This document shows, piece after piece, positions 18,716 to 29,449 of a DNA stretch of 39,014 nt. The position numbers were made by a program, and so were the translations under genes. Every line of letters begins with the position of its first letter. The stretch's first letter is position 1. A model generated the notes under the pieces. The model had not been told where the DNA came from. It saw nothing but the letters and a program-made list of their open reading frames with translations, and did no database searches. Source of the stretch: Paracoccaceae bacterium (GTDB taxonomy: Bacteria; Pseudomonadota; Alphaproteobacteria; Rhizobiales; Stappiaceae). Location of the stretch: the NCBI GenBank assembly GCA_002709505.1, contig PARB01000082.1, forward strand, positions 1-39,014. The letters run 5' to 3'.

Positions 18716-19984
18716 TCACTTCGTTTCCGGAGCGGCGACCGCACCGGCGGGCTGACCGCTTCCAGATCCGCCCAGCACCGATTCCGAAATCGATGCAGGC
18801 ACCGGCTTCGGCTTCTCGAGGAACCCGAGGAGCGGCAAGATGATCAGGAAGTGGGCGAAATAATAGGCCGTCAGGATACGGGCCAGGACAACGTAGATGC
18901 CCTCGGCCGGCATGGCGCCCAGATATCCCAGACCGACGCAGACAGCGGCGAAGATCCAGAAGAACTGCTTGAACAGCGGACGGTAGGCGCCCGAGCGGAC
19001 CTTGGAGGTGTCGAGCCACGGAAGCACGAACAGCACCGCGATCGAGCCGAACATCAGGACGACGCCGCCAAGCTTGTCCGGAACGGCGCGCAGGATCGCG
19101 TAGAACGGCAGGAAGTACCATTCCGGAACGATGTGCGCCGGCGTGACCAGCGGGTTGGCCTCGATGTAGTTGTCGGCGTGACCCAGATAGTTCGGGATGT
19201 AGAATACGAAATAGGCGAAGAAGATCATGAACACGACAATCGCGAACAGGTCCTTCATCGTGTAATACGGATGGAACGGCAGCGTGTCCTGCTTCGTCTT
19301 CGGCTGAATGCCCGTCGGGTTGTTGTTGCCCGTGGTGTGGAACGCCCACACGTGCAGCAGAACCACGCCGAAGATCATGAACGGCAGCAGGTAGTGCAGC
19401 GAGAAGAAGCGGTTCAGCGTCGGATTGTCGACGGCGAAGCCACCCCACAGCCACTGCACGATCGGCTCGCCGACCAGCGGCAGCGCCGAGAACAGGTTGG
19501 TGATCACGGTGGCGCCCCAGAAGGACATCTGGCCCCAGGGAAGCACGTAGCCCATGAAGGCGGTGGCCATCATGATCAGGAAGATGATGACGCCGAGGAT
19601 CCACGAAATCTCGCGCGGCGCCTTGTAGGAGCCGTAGTACATGCCGCGGAACATGTGGATGAAGACGGCGATGAAGAACATCGACGCGCCGTTGGCGTGC
19701 AGGTAGCGCAGCAGCCAGCCGAAGTTCACATCGCGCATGATGTGCTCGACGGAGGCGAAGGCCGCGTCGGTGCTGGCGGTATAATGCATCACCAGCACGA
19801 TGCCGGTGAGGATCTGCGCGATCAGCACGAAGAACAGGATGCCGCCGAAGGTCCACCAGTAGTTCAGGTTCTTCGGGGTCGGAAAGTCGACGAAAGAGCC
19901 GCGAACGAGCGAAATAACCGGCAAGCGGCTTTCAAGCCACTTAGCCGCCGCGCTCTGCGGCACGTAGTTGGAATGTCCAGCCAT
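18716..19984 (-). CDS. petB: Cytochrome b of the cytochrome bc1 complex
   Basis: This 422-residue integral membrane protein has about eight helices. The haem-ligating histidines lie in [12 protein letters not shown] and VFIHMFRG, and in the later [20 protein letters not shown]. The quinol-oxidation site motif [13 protein letters not shown] is intact. The ATG at 19984 follows GAGGAGGCAG by a few bases; an earlier in-frame ATG at 20014 would overlap petA. It oxidises quinol and passes electrons to the Rieske protein and haem bH. The C-terminal 30 residues are Gly/Ala/Pro-rich. It sits 26 bases after petA and 29 before petC. Confidence 0.96.
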   Translation of the reverse strand: MAGHSNYVPQSAAAKWLESRLPVISLVRGSFVDFPTPKNLNYWWTFGGILFFVLIAQILTGIVLVMHYTASTDAAFASVEHIMRDVNFGWLLRYLHANGASMFFIAVFIHMFRGMYYGSYKAPREISWILGVIIFLIMMATAFMGYVLPWGQMSFWGATVITNLFSALPLVGEPIVQWLWGGFAVDNPTLNRFFSLHYLLPFMIFGVVLLHVWAFHTTGNNNPTGIQPKTKQDTLPFHPYYTMKDLFAIVVFMIFFAYFVFYIPNYLGHADNYIEANPLVTPAHIVPEWYFLPFYAILRAVPDKLGGVVLMFGSIAVLFVLPWLDTSKVRSGAYRPLFKQFFWIFAAVCVGLGYLGAMPAEGIYVVLARILTAYYFAHFLIILPLLGFLEKPKPVPASISESVLGGSGSGQPAGAVAAPETK

Positions 19985-20010
19985 GGCTGCCTCCTCGAAA
20001 CTGCCGCTAA

Positions 20011-20571
20011 TCAACCGATCCGGATCACATCGTCCGAGATGAACTCGAACGGCGGGATCAGGAGATTTTCAGGCGCAGGACCCTTGCGGATACGTCCGGC
20101 CGTGTCGTAGTGCGAGCCGTGGCAGGGGCAGAACCACCCACCGAAATCACCGGCCTGGCCGAGCGGGATACAGCCGAGGTGGGTGCAGACGCCGACCATG
20201 ACGATCAGCTTCTCGTTGCCGTCCACGCCGCGGTTCTCGTCGGTCGCGACGGCGTCGGCGCCGAGGTTCGCGTTGCGTGCCATCCGGTCGGGAAGGTCGT
20301 CGACCGGCACCGCGTTCGCTTCAACCACTTCCTTTTCGGTGCGGTTGCGGATGAACACGGGCTTGCCGCGCCACATCACGCTGATGGACTGCCCTTCCTC
20401 GACGGCCGACACATCGACCTCGATGGAGGCCAGCGCGAGCGCGGAGGCATCCGGGTTCATCTGGTGAATGAAAGGCCAAGCCAGCGCGCCCGCGCCGACC
20501 GCACCCATCGCACCGGTCGCGATATAGAGGAAATCGCGGCGTGTGGGTTCGACCGTATCCTGCTGTGCCAA
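20011..20571 (-). CDS. petA: Rieske iron-sulfur subunit of cytochrome bc1
   Basis: This 186-residue protein is read from TTG 20571, which has AAGAGG 8 bases upstream. An alternative TTG at 20607 would add 12 residues. The N-terminus carries a twin-arginine-type motif ([10 protein letters not shown]) followed by an uncleaved anchor helix, [16 protein letters not shown]. The 2Fe-2S cluster motifs are CTHLGC (Cys129, His131) and CPCHGS (Cys148, His151), with Cys134 and Cys150 for the disulfide. It accepts electrons from quinol and gives them to cytochrome c1. It is first in petABC; the 281 bases upstream contain a nested hairpin that probably ends the neighbouring ABC gene. Confidence 0.95.
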   Translation of the reverse strand: MAQQDTVEPTRRDFLYIATGAMGAVGAGALAWPFIHQMNPDASALALASIEVDVSAVEEGQSISVMWRGKPVFIRNRTEKEVVEANAVPVDDLPDRMARNANLGADAVATDENRGVDGNEKLIVMVGVCTHLGCIPLGQAGDFGGWFCPCHGSHYDTAGRIRKGPAPENLLIPPFEFISDDVIRIG

Positions 20572-20799
20572 GGTCGCGTCCTCTTTGATCTTCGGGCCCG
20601 GCGACAACGACGTTCGACCGCCAATCCCCTGCGGGTGAAAAACCCCGGAGGTTGGCGGGACGTGCTGTCAGGGCGGCAGGTGCGGCTGTCGCACCTTTCC
20701 AAGCACGGGCGTTATTGGCACCGTTGCCAGCGCTTGTCCAGATCTCCCGTGCCGGCGATGACGGTTTGTCGCGGTTTTTTTCGCATTCGGGCCTTCACA

Positions 20800-20838
20800 G
20801 GGCGGGCACTTGATCCCATAGGGAAAAAATGCCCGCCC
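20800..20838 (-). terminator. Nested inverted repeat between ABC exporter and petA
   Basis: The outer arms GGGCGGGCA / TGCCCGCCC pair perfectly over 9 bases, and an inner TCCC-ATA-GGGA pairs within the loop. Read on the minus strand it starts 14 bases past the ABC stop (20853). The U-run is inside the loop, not after the stem, so it is not a textbook terminator. It might also act on the petABC promoter, which must lie between here and 20571. Confidence 0.45.
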
Positions 20839-20852
20839 GATGACTGGCAGCG

Positions 20853-22694
20853 TCACAACGCGGTTGCCGCGCTGTCGATGAATCCGCCCGACTGCCGCCG
20901 CCAGAGATCGGCATAGATCCCGCCCCGCGCCAGCAGCGCGTCATGGGTACCGTCCTCCACGATCCGGCCCTGATCCATGACGATCAGCCGGTCCATCGCC
21001 GCGATGGTCGACAGCCGGTGCGCGATCGCGATCACCGTCTTGCCCTGCATCAGGTCTTCGAGGCTTTCCTGGATCGCGGCCTCGACCTCCGAATCGAGCG
21101 CAGACGTCGCCTCGTCGAGCACGAGGATCGGCGCGTTCTTCAAAAGCACGCGGGCAACCGCGATGCGCTGGCGCTGTCCGCCGGAGAGCTTCACCCCGCG
21201 CTCGCCGACATGGGCGTCGAGCCCGCGCCGGCCGGACTTGTCCTCCAGATCGGGAATGAACCCGTCCGCATGGGCCCGCGCCGCCGCCTTCATCGCGTCG
21301 TCCCGTGTGGCGTCGGGTCGACCGTAGACGATGTTGTCAAGGACCGAGCGATGCAGCAGCGAGGTGTCCTGCGTGACCATCCCGATGCTGGCGCGCAGGC
21401 TCGCCTGGGTGACACCGGCGATGTCCTGGCCGTCGATCAGGATGCGCCCGCCCTCCAGGTCGTAGAAACGCAGCAGCAGGTTGACGAGCGTCGACTTGCC
21501 GGCGCCCGACCGCCCGACAAGCCCGACCTTCTCGCCCGGCTTGATGTCGAGCGACATGCGTTCGATGACCCCGGCCTTCTTGCCGTAGTGGAAGCGCACG
21601 TCCTCGAAGCGGATCGCGCCCTCGCGCACCTCAAGCGGCCGCGCATCCGGACGGTCGCGCACGTCCCGCTCCTGCGAGATCGTGGTGATGCCGTCCTGCA
21701 CCGTGCCGATGTTCTCGAACAGGCCCGACACCTCCCACAGGATCCACTGCGACATGCCCTGCAGCCGCAGCACCAGCGCCATCGCCACGGCAATATCCCC
21801 GGTCGTCACCACCTCCCGCTGCCACAGCAGGATGGCCAGAAGACCGGTCGAGAACAGCAGCAGCTGGTTGATGACATGCAGAACCGTGTTCAGCACCGTG
21901 ACCAGCCGCATCTGCTTGTAGACGGTCTTCAGGAAGTCCCACATGGACGCCTTGGCATAGGCCTCCTCGCGGTTGGTGTGGGAGAAGAGCTTCACCGTGG
22001 CGATATTGGTATAGGCATCCACCACCCGTCCGGTCATCAGCGAGCGCGCGTCCGCCTGCACCTTGGAAACGGTCTTGAGGCGCGGCACGAAGAACAACAG
22101 CACGCAGACATAGGCCACCAGCCACAGGACCAGCGGGATCGCCAGTTCCAGGCTGGCATCGCCGATCAACGCCAGCGCCGAGAGGAAATAGACCGCCACA
22201 TAGACCAGCACGTCGAGGATCCGGGTGACCACCTCGCGAACCGCAAGCGAGGTCTGCATCACCTTGGTGGCGATGCGCCCGGCGAAATCGTCCTGATAGA
22301 AGCCGATGCTCTGGCGCAGCAGATAGCGGTGCACCTGCCAGCGGATGGCCATCGGATAATTGCCCATCAGCCCCTGGTGGAAGGTCAGTTCCCACAGGAG
22401 CGTGAGGACCGGCATGGCGATCAGGATCACCGCGCCCATCCACAGCAGCGACCCGACATTGTCGGCGAAGAACGTGTCGCGCTCCGACGCCGTCAGCCAG
22501 TTCACCAGATCCCCGAGGAAGGAGAACACCATCACCTCGAAGATCGCGATGAGGGCGCCGAGGATCGACACCGCCGCCAGCATCGGCCAGACCGGCCGGG
22601 TGTAATACCAGCAAAAGCCGAAAAGCGTGGCCGGCGGCGCGGCCACCTCACCGGTTCTGAACGGGTCGATGATCTTCTCAAACCAGGCGAACAT
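20853..22694 (-). CDS. ABC exporter half-transporter (fused permease and ATPase), copy 1
   Basis: This 613-residue protein has an N-terminal six-helix exporter domain (about 25-330) and a C-terminal ATPase. Walker A GRSGAGKST lies near 390-398, signature LSGGQRQR near 501, Walker B ILVLDEATSALD near 520 and the switch His in AIAHRLSTIA. It belongs to the MdlB/MsbA-like multidrug and lipid exporter class and must dimerise. The NBD is nearly the same as that of the second ABC gene at 23564-25429. The start ATG 22694 follows GGAGG and overlaps the preceding small membrane-protein gene by 17 bases. Substrate is unknown. Confidence 0.92.
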   Translation of the reverse strand: MFAWFEKIIDPFRTGEVAAPPATLFGFCWYYTRPVWPMLAAVSILGALIAIFEVMVFSFLGDLVNWLTASERDTFFADNVGSLLWMGAVILIAMPVLTLLWELTFHQGLMGNYPMAIRWQVHRYLLRQSIGFYQDDFAGRIATKVMQTSLAVREVVTRILDVLVYVAVYFLSALALIGDASLELAIPLVLWLVAYVCVLLFFVPRLKTVSKVQADARSLMTGRVVDAYTNIATVKLFSHTNREEAYAKASMWDFLKTVYKQMRLVTVLNTVLHVINQLLLFSTGLLAILLWQREVVTTGDIAVAMALVLRLQGMSQWILWEVSGLFENIGTVQDGITTISQERDVRDRPDARPLEVREGAIRFEDVRFHYGKKAGVIERMSLDIKPGEKVGLVGRSGAGKSTLVNLLLRFYDLEGGRILIDGQDIAGVTQASLRASIGMVTQDTSLLHRSVLDNIVYGRPDATRDDAMKAAARAHADGFIPDLEDKSGRRGLDAHVGERGVKLSGGQRQRIAVARVLLKNAPILVLDEATSALDSEVEAAIQESLEDLMQGKTVIAIAHRLSTIAAMDRLIVMDQGRIVEDGTHDALLARGGIYADLWRRQSGGFIDSAATAL

Positions 22695-23106
22695 TCTGGC
22701 CTCCGGACAGGATCGGGTCGGGCTGTTGCACGTTGCGCTCCGCCCGGCGCCGCCAGCGCCGGGAGGCGGGAAACACCGGACCGGGGGCCGGCGGCGTCAT
22801 CAGAACCGCCGCCGCGAAGGCGACCAGTGCGCCCGAGACAACGAGCAAGCCGAGAAACAATGTGGTCAACCGGTCGAGCAGGGCTGCGGCGGGTTGCGAA
22901 ACGCCGCGCAGGACCACGGCGTCGAGACGCGCGATCTCGCCCGCCGCGACCGGCAGGAACAGCAAGACCGCAATCAGCACAATCGCGGGCACCGCAATGA
23001 GCGCGGCGCGCAAGACATCGCGCCCGCGCAGCCGTTGCGGGTGGGGGACGGCGGCATCGACCGACAGGCGGTCGGGGCCGGCATCCCGAGGGATAGAACC
23101 AGACAT
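22678..23106 (-). CDS. Small two-helix membrane protein in the ABC exporter operon
   Basis: This 142-residue protein starts at ATG 23106 behind GGGAGC. Two hydrophobic segments are clear: AALIAVPAIVLIAVLLFLPVAA near residues 34-55 and TLFLGLLVVSGALVAFAAAVLM near 82-103. The N-terminus is polar, and the C-terminal 35 residues are Arg/Pro-rich (PASRRWRRRAERN). No enzymatic motif is present and I do not recognise the family. The 17-base overlap with the ABC exporter gene indicates coupled translation, so a role as an accessory of that exporter is a fair inference. Confidence 0.6.
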   Translation of the reverse strand: MSGSIPRDAGPDRLSVDAAVPHPQRLRGRDVLRAALIAVPAIVLIAVLLFLPVAAGEIARLDAVVLRGVSQPAAALLDRLTTLFLGLLVVSGALVAFAAAVLMTPPAPGPVFPASRRWRRRAERNVQQPDPILSGGQNVRLV

Positions 23107-23158
23107 GGGAAAGCTCCCGGAACGTCAAAGGGACTACGCCGCACGGCCGACACGGACC

Positions 23159-23196
23159 AAAAACATCCGCGCATTCGCCGAATGGAGGCGAATTGC
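23159..23196 (-). terminator. Terminator-like hairpin in the leader of the ABC operon
   Basis: On the minus strand GCAATTCGCC can pair with GGCGAATGC (one bulged base, 7-base loop; 23171-23196), followed 7 bases later by TTTTT (23159-23163). It lies about 100 bases after the stop of the 29-codon leader ORF and 53 bases before the 142-residue gene. Position and shape suit an attenuator, but the gap to the U-run makes it weak. Confidence 0.4.
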
Positions 23197-23219
23197 GTGC
23201 GGCGACGAGGAAGAAGAGG

Positions 23220-23236
23220 GCCGGACGGGATCCGGC
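23220..23236 (-). other. Second hairpin in the leader region
   Basis: GCCGGA and TCCGGC pair over 6 bases with a 5-base loop. It lies between the leader ORF stop and the terminator-like hairpin and could compete with neighbouring structures. Small enough to occur by chance in GC-rich DNA. Confidence 0.25.
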
Positions 23237-23293
23237 AGATCATGGGAAAACGCGGGCGAGAAAACGCGGCGACGGGCGCCGGGCCTCAGACCG

Positions 23294-23383
23294 TCACGAA
23301 GCGGAGGCGGTGTCCTGTCGACAGGGCGACATGAGACCCCCGGCAGCGGCGATGCGGGTATCGGGCATATCGACTTTGATCAT
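23294..23383 (-). CDS. Possible 29-residue leader peptide
   Basis: This short frame starts at ATG 23383 with the near-perfect ribosome-binding site AGGAGGGG 4-6 bases before it, stronger than that of most genes in the window. The peptide begins MIKVDMPDTRIAAAGG and ends LMSPCRQDTASAS. It has no signal peptide or membrane helix. It stands alone in the 457-base gap between the two ABC half-transporter units, on their strand. A regulatory leader peptide whose translation controls the downstream membrane protein and exporter is the best explanation I can offer. A chance ORF behind a chance purine run cannot be excluded. Confidence 0.4.
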   Translation of the reverse strand: MIKVDMPDTRIAAAGGLMSPCRQDTASAS

Positions 23384-23563
23384 GCGACCCCTCCTCTGCT
23401 GCGTTTGGGGCTGGTGGACGATTGGCTCGGCGGCGGATCGCTGCAAAAACGCAGGGATCACGAGACGAACCTTACACGAACGCCGGCGATTGCAAAGCAG
23501 GCTCCGACACAACGATGCATATAGGCATCACCCTGTTGCACGAGGGCAACATTCAGGTCTTCG

Positions 23564-25429
<1,866 letters not shown>

Positions 25430-25603
25430 CCCGGGCTTCGGGTTTCAGGAACCGATCTGCCGCGCCGGTCGCTTCGCGGCACGAATCGGAATGACAGTGC
25501 GGGCCCGCCAGTCTATCACCCCGGCAGGCGTCGATCGCAGCGCCCGCCGGCTGCGGCGCCCCCCGCGCACCGACCGGCCGCACCGCAAACCATGTGTCCC
25601 GCC

Positions 25604-26077
25604 ATGCCAGACCTTGCGCTCTACCAGCCCGACATTCCGCAGAACACCGGCACGATCCTGCGGCTGGCGGCCTGTATGGACGTCAAGGTCCACCTGATCG
25701 AACCGGCGGGCTTTCCCTTGTCCGACCACGCGCTCAAACGGGCCGGTATGGATTATCTGGAGCGCGCACCGCTGGTTCGCCACCTGTCCTTCGACGCTTT
25801 CGAGACATGGCGGGCGGAAAACGGGCGGCGGCTGGTGCTGATGAGCACGGCGGCGGCGATGCCCTATTGCGACTTCGCCTTTGCCGAAGCGGACGTGCTG
25901 ATGCTCGGGCGCGAGAGCGCCGGCGTGCCGCAGGCGGTGCATGAGCGCGCCGACGCGCGCCTGCTCATTCCCATGGCGCCGGGCCTGCGCTCGCTCAATG
26001 TCGCCGTTTCGGCCGCCATGGTGCTGGGCGAAGGCCTGCGCCAGACGCGCGGCTTTCCCGCAGGCCAGGTCGAATGA
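25604..26077 (+). CDS. trmL: tRNA (cytidine(34)-2'-O)-methyltransferase
   Basis: This 157-residue SPOUT methyltransferase methylates the 2'-OH of the wobble base in tRNA-Leu anticodons, using S-adenosylmethionine. Family motifs are ALYQPDIPQNTGTILRLAAC at the N-terminus, LMLGRESAGVP, and the knot segment LLIPMAPGLRSLNVAVSAAMVL. ATG 25604 gives the typical MPDLALYQ start; ATG 25592 would add four residues (MCPA). Neither has a convincing Shine-Dalgarno sequence. Length is normal. Confidence 0.93.
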   Translation: MPDLALYQPDIPQNTGTILRLAACMDVKVHLIEPAGFPLSDHALKRAGMDYLERAPLVRHLSFDAFETWRAENGRRLVLMSTAAAMPYCDFAFAEADVLMLGRESAGVPQAVHERADARLLIPMAPGLRSLNVAVSAAMVLGEGLRQTRGFPAGQVE

Positions 26078-26151
26078 TCGCCGGCGGGCTTGCGCAACGC
26101 CTTGTGCAAGCTACTGTTGCGGCAAGGATCTGGGTTCGAACGGAGGGGCAT

Positions 26152-27216
26152 ATGACATCGGCAAGGGACACCCGTGGCAGGCGAACTGCCCCGGCCGCAC
26201 GATGGCTGGCATCCGCGCTGGTCGCATCTGCGCTGGTCGCGCCCGTCCCGCCCGCCGTCGCCGCCGAAGACGGACCCGACCTCGACGTGCGCCTGTTCCA
26301 GACCTCCGACATCGCCCCGCCAAGCGCCTGTTCGCTGCGGCTGTGGCAGGCCAATCGCGATCCGTACGAGGACCGTTTCGCCCATGTCTTCCTGGAGGAT
26401 TTCGGCTTCGATTTCGCCCGCTCCACCGCCCGCATACGCATCGGCGAGGAGGTGCCCCGGCTGCGGCGCATCGCGGTTGGCGGCGAGCCGACCGGCTACG
26501 ATCTCTACCCCGTCCAGCTCTACAGGAGCGACGACGGCGATACCCGCGTCATTCTCGACCTGACCTTCGCGCCCGAGGAAGGCGAGGCCATCGAGGTGGA
26601 AGCGGGCAAGCTGACGGTGATCCGGCAGGGATATGTTCCCTTCCGCATGAGCGTGAAGGGCGGCGCGGGCTGCATGACGTCGCCGGCAAACGCCTCCGCC
26701 GGCGACGGCGGCAACGACGGCGAGATCGACTTCAGCAACCTCTTCGAGAGATACGACGTGCGGATCGCCGATGTGCCCGACCAGATGATCGTGGCGCTGA
26801 ACCGGGTCTACGACTGCGACTGGCGCGCCTCGCTGGAGCGCATCGGCGTGACCGGCTATCAGACGAGCGAGGAAGGCGCGATCTGGGAACTGGGCTGCAG
26901 TGCCGGCATGCACAATGCCGCCTATGTCTATGCCCATGTCAATATCTACGCACCGGGCGACTTCGGCTTTCTGACCTTCCAGAACGTGAAGGGGCACCCG
27001 CGCATGTCGGCCAATGTTCTGTTCAACCCGGTCTGGGATCTCGCGACCCGCACGGTCTCCAGCTTCACCGTCGACCGGGGGCTTGGCGATTGCGGAACCT
27101 TCGAGCGGCACCGGGTCGTCGACGCGGCCTTCGAGATGATCGAATATCGCGCGAAACCGGACTGCGACGGCAATGCGGTGGAGCCGGAGCAATACCCCCT
27201 GATCTACCGGCGCTGA
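26152..27216 (+). CDS. DUF1176 domain exported protein
   Basis: This 354-residue protein starts at ATG 26152 behind GGAGGGG. A basic n-region and Ala-rich hydrophobic core make a signal peptide (cleavage near residue 38, AVAAE). The mature region begins DLDVRLFQTSDIAPPSACSLRLWQ. It includes IDFSNLFERYDVRI, ending in the paired-cysteine segments YDCDWR, ELGCSAGMHNAAYVY and LGDCGTFERHRV, which match the DUF1176 family. Four or more cysteines suggest disulfides in the periplasm. Function is unknown. It lies between trmL and hemF. Confidence 0.8.
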   Translation: MTSARDTRGRRTAPAARWLASALVASALVAPVPPAVAAEDGPDLDVRLFQTSDIAPPSACSLRLWQANRDPYEDRFAHVFLEDFGFDFARSTARIRIGEEVPRLRRIAVGGEPTGYDLYPVQLYRSDDGDTRVILDLTFAPEEGEAIEVEAGKLTVIRQGYVPFRMSVKGGAGCMTSPANASAGDGGNDGEIDFSNLFERYDVRIADVPDQMIVALNRVYDCDWRASLERIGVTGYQTSEEGAIWELGCSAGMHNAAYVYAHVNIYAPGDFGFLTFQNVKGHPRMSANVLFNPVWDLATRTVSSFTVDRGLGDCGTFERHRVVDAAFEMIEYRAKPDCDGNAVEPEQYPLIYRR

Positions 27217-27261
27217 CCGCGCCGGACGGACCCAAGAACGACAGCGAGGACACACGGCACC

Positions 27262-28206
27262 ATGAGCGGCGCACAAGCAGCGACACAGGACGTCAAGGGC
27301 GGACCGGTTCCGTCGGACATCGAAGCCAAGAAGGAAGAGGCGGCGATCTGGTTCCGCAGCCTGCGCGACCGCATCTGCGCCGCCTTCGAGGCGATCGAGG
27401 ACGACGCCGGCGAACATGCGGCCCTGCCCGGCGCACTTGCCGATACCGCCCCGGGACGCTTCGAACGCTCGCCCTGGGAGCGCACCGATTCCTCCGGCGC
27501 CAAGGGCGGCGGCGGCGTGATGTCGATCATGAAGGGACGGGTGTTCGAAAAGGTCGGCGTCCATATCTCCACCGTGCACGGCGAGTTCTCGCCGGAGTTT
27601 CGCGGCCAGATCCCCGGTGCCGCCGAGGACCCGCGCTTCTGGGCGTCGGGCATCTCGCTGATCGCGCATCTGCACAATCCGCATGTGCCGGCCGTGCACA
27701 TGAACACCCGCATGGTGGTCACCACCCGCCAGTGGTTCGGCGGCGGCGCGGACCTCACCCCCGTGCTGGACGCGCGCCGCACCCAGGACGACCCTGACAC
27801 GGTCGCCTTCCACGCGGCGATGGAGGCCGCCTGCAACGCCCATGAGGTCGCCGACTACGACCGCTACAAGGCGTGGTGCGACGAGTATTTCTTCCTCAAG
27901 CACCGCAACGAGGCGCGCGGCATCGGCGGCATCTTCTACGACTACCTGCACTCCGGCGACTGGGATGCGGACCTCGCCTTCACCAAGGATGTCGGCCTCG
28001 CCTTTCTCGACGTCTACCCGAAGCTGGTGCGCGCCAACTACCACAAGCCCTGGAGCGAGGCGGAGCGCGAGGAACAGCTCGTGCGCCGCGGCCGCTACGT
28101 GGAATACAACCTGCTCTACGACCGCGGCACGATCTTCGGCCTGAAGACCGGCGGCAATGTCGCCTCGATCCTCTCCTCCATGCCTCCGGTGGTGAAATGG
28201 CCGTGA
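27262..28206 (+). CDS. hemF: Aerobic coproporphyrinogen III oxidase
   Basis: This 314-residue enzyme uses O2 to decarboxylate coproporphyrinogen III to protoporphyrinogen IX in haem synthesis. Diagnostic segments are [77 protein letters not shown] and [20 protein letters not shown]. Length is normal for the family. GAGGA lies upstream of the ATG. The predicted ATPase gene starts 10 bases after its stop. Confidence 0.97.
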   Translation: MSGAQAATQDVKGGPVPSDIEAKKEEAAIWFRSLRDRICAAFEAIEDDAGEHAALPGALADTAPGRFERSPWERTDSSGAKGGGGVMSIMKGRVFEKVGVHISTVHGEFSPEFRGQIPGAAEDPRFWASGISLIAHLHNPHVPAVHMNTRMVVTTRQWFGGGADLTPVLDARRTQDDPDTVAFHAAMEAACNAHEVADYDRYKAWCDEYFFLKHRNEARGIGGIFYDYLHSGDWDADLAFTKDVGLAFLDVYPKLVRANYHKPWSEAEREEQLVRRGRYVEYNLLYDRGTIFGLKTGGNVASILSSMPPVVKWP

Positions 28207-28216
28207 GCCGGTCCGC

Positions 28217-29335
28217 GTGAGCCTGCCGCCGCTGACCGCCGCGGGGATCGAGAACTACCGCTCGATCCGCCGGATGCATCTGCCCGTCGGCGCGCTTAAT
28301 GTCTTCGTCGGGCGCAACGGCACCGGCAAGACCAACCTCTACCGCGCGCTTTCGCTGCTTCGGGAAGCCGCCTTCGGGCGGATCACCCGGGCAATCGCGG
28401 AAGAGGGCGGCGTGGAAAGCGTGCTATGGGCGGGCACGCGGCGCAAGGGCCAGCCGGTGCGCCTGGAGCTTTGCGCGTGGCTGGGAGACATGGCCTATTC
28501 CATCGCCATCGGCCTGCCCAAGCTCGGTTCCGACGCAGCCCTTCCGCTGGAACCGCTGGTGAAGTCGGAAAAACTGACGCTCGCCGCCGGCCGCCGTTCG
28601 ATCGTGCTGATGGAGCGCGCCGGCCCGACCGCGACCCTGCGCGCGGCGGACGGCACGCGGGCGACCTTCGCCAACGAGCTTCTCGGCTCCGAGACCGCCC
28701 TCTTCGCCTTTCGCGACGGGGCCCGATTTCCCGAACTCGACATCGTGAGACGCGCGCTCGCCGACTGGCGCTTTCACCACGGGTTTCGCACCGACCGCGA
28801 CGCCGCGCTGCGCAGGCCCGCGCTGGCGCTCACCACCCCGACGCTCGCGCCCGACGGGTCCGACCTCGCCGCCGTCTTCGCCACGCTGAGCGAGGTGCGC
28901 GTCGACACCCATGCCCTCGACGAGGCGGTTGCCGACGCCTTTCCCGGCGCGCGTCTGGAGATCGGCGTCGACGGCGCAACGGCCCGTTTCGCCATGCGCT
29001 TTCCCGACCTGCCGCGCGCCTTTTCAGCCCATGAACTGTCCGACGGCACGCTCAACTACCTGGCGCTGATGGGCGCGCTTCTCTCCTACCGCCTGCCGGC
29101 CTTCGTCGCCCTCAACGAACCCGAAGCAAGCCTCCACCCAGACCTGCTTGAACCGCTGGCCCGCGTCGTCGCGCGCGCCTGCGAACGCACGCAGCTGTGG
29201 ATCGTCACCCATTCGCAAGCCTTTGCCGATGCGCTCGCCCGCGAGGCCGGCGCGGTGCCGCGCCGGATCCTGAAGGACGACGGCGAAACCCGGATCGAGG
29301 GCCTGACCGCGACGGGTGTCTTCGCGGACGACTAG
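28217..29335 (+). CDS. Predicted ATPase, COG4637/AAA_21 type
   Basis: This 372-residue ABC/SMC-like ATPase reads from GTG 28217. Walker A is VGRNGTGKTNL (residues 31-41), the signature-like helix HELSDGTLNYLALMGALL near 272-289, Walker B FVALNEPEASLHPDLL near 295-310, and the switch His in WIVTHSQAF near 331. No TOPRIM nuclease domain follows, so this is not a full OLD nuclease. The biological role is unknown. It is probably cotranscribed with hemF (10-base gap). Its last 100 bases are duplicated at 30254-30355 and an internal 54-base stretch at 29394-29447, so the gene lies at a site of rearrangement. Confidence 0.85.
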   Translation: MSLPPLTAAGIENYRSIRRMHLPVGALNVFVGRNGTGKTNLYRALSLLREAAFGRITRAIAEEGGVESVLWAGTRRKGQPVRLELCAWLGDMAYSIAIGLPKLGSDAALPLEPLVKSEKLTLAAGRRSIVLMERAGPTATLRAADGTRATFANELLGSETALFAFRDGARFPELDIVRRALADWRFHHGFRTDRDAALRRPALALTTPTLAPDGSDLAAVFATLSEVRVDTHALDEAVADAFPGARLEIGVDGATARFAMRFPDLPRAFSAHELSDGTLNYLALMGALLSYRLPAFVALNEPEASLHPDLLEPLARVVARACERTQLWIVTHSQAFADALAREAGAVPRRILKDDGETRIEGLTATGVFADD

Positions 29336-29392
29336 CGCCCTGGACCTGTGGCCCCGGTCTGGGCGACAAACGCTTCGCGATCAAGCGCAGCT
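29234..29392 (+). repeat. Left copy of a ~157-base direct repeat
   Basis: Bases about 29236-29392 match 30256-30413 at an offset of 1020 bases (1023 after a 3-base gap). There are roughly a dozen substitutions over the first 135 bases and more in the rest. The repeat covers the end of the ATPase gene, its TAG, and the reverse-strand end of cca. The left copy completes the intact ATPase gene. Confidence 0.9.
29332..29391 (-). pseudogene. Remnant of the 3' end of a diverged cca gene
   Basis: Read on the minus strand, these bases encode ALDREAFVAQTGATGPGR followed by TAG. The intact cca gene at 30352-31608 ends SLDRAALVAVATGAAGSRR followed by TAG. The alignment is in frame with a one-codon deletion and the stop in the same place. 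It overlaps the ATPase stop through the shared CTAG, exactly as the intact cca does on the right. The rest of the gene is missing. It shows that the left repeat copy once adjoined a full cca allele that had diverged from the present one. Confidence 0.75.
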
Positions 29393-29393
29393 A

Positions 29394-29447
29394 CCTGAAC
29401 TCGACATTGTGAGACGCGCGCTCGCCGACTGGCGGTTTGACCACGGG
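29394..29447 (+). pseudogene. Internal fragment of a second ATPase copy
   Basis: These bases match 28730-28783 inside the intact ATPase gene (offset 664) with four substitutions. They start CCTGAACTCGACATTGTGAG and end GACCACGGG. The fragment follows directly after the cca remnant and ends where the AT-rich DNA begins, so the duplicate ATPase gene was broken at this point. Confidence 0.85.
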
Positions 29448-29449
29448 CT

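Noticed and set aside
20800..20838. The nested inverted repeat as a transposon end
   Set aside because: There is no transposase, no second copy in the window and no target-site duplication; a role in transcription is simpler.
20943..23000. A 685-codon plus-strand frame opposite the first exporter gene
   Set aside because: Antisense shadow of a recognisable ABC exporter; Asp/Arg/His-rich and without a domain.
25864..28044. A 726-codon minus-strand frame across trmL, DUF1176 and hemF
   Set aside because: It crosses three real genes with family-level matches on the other strand.
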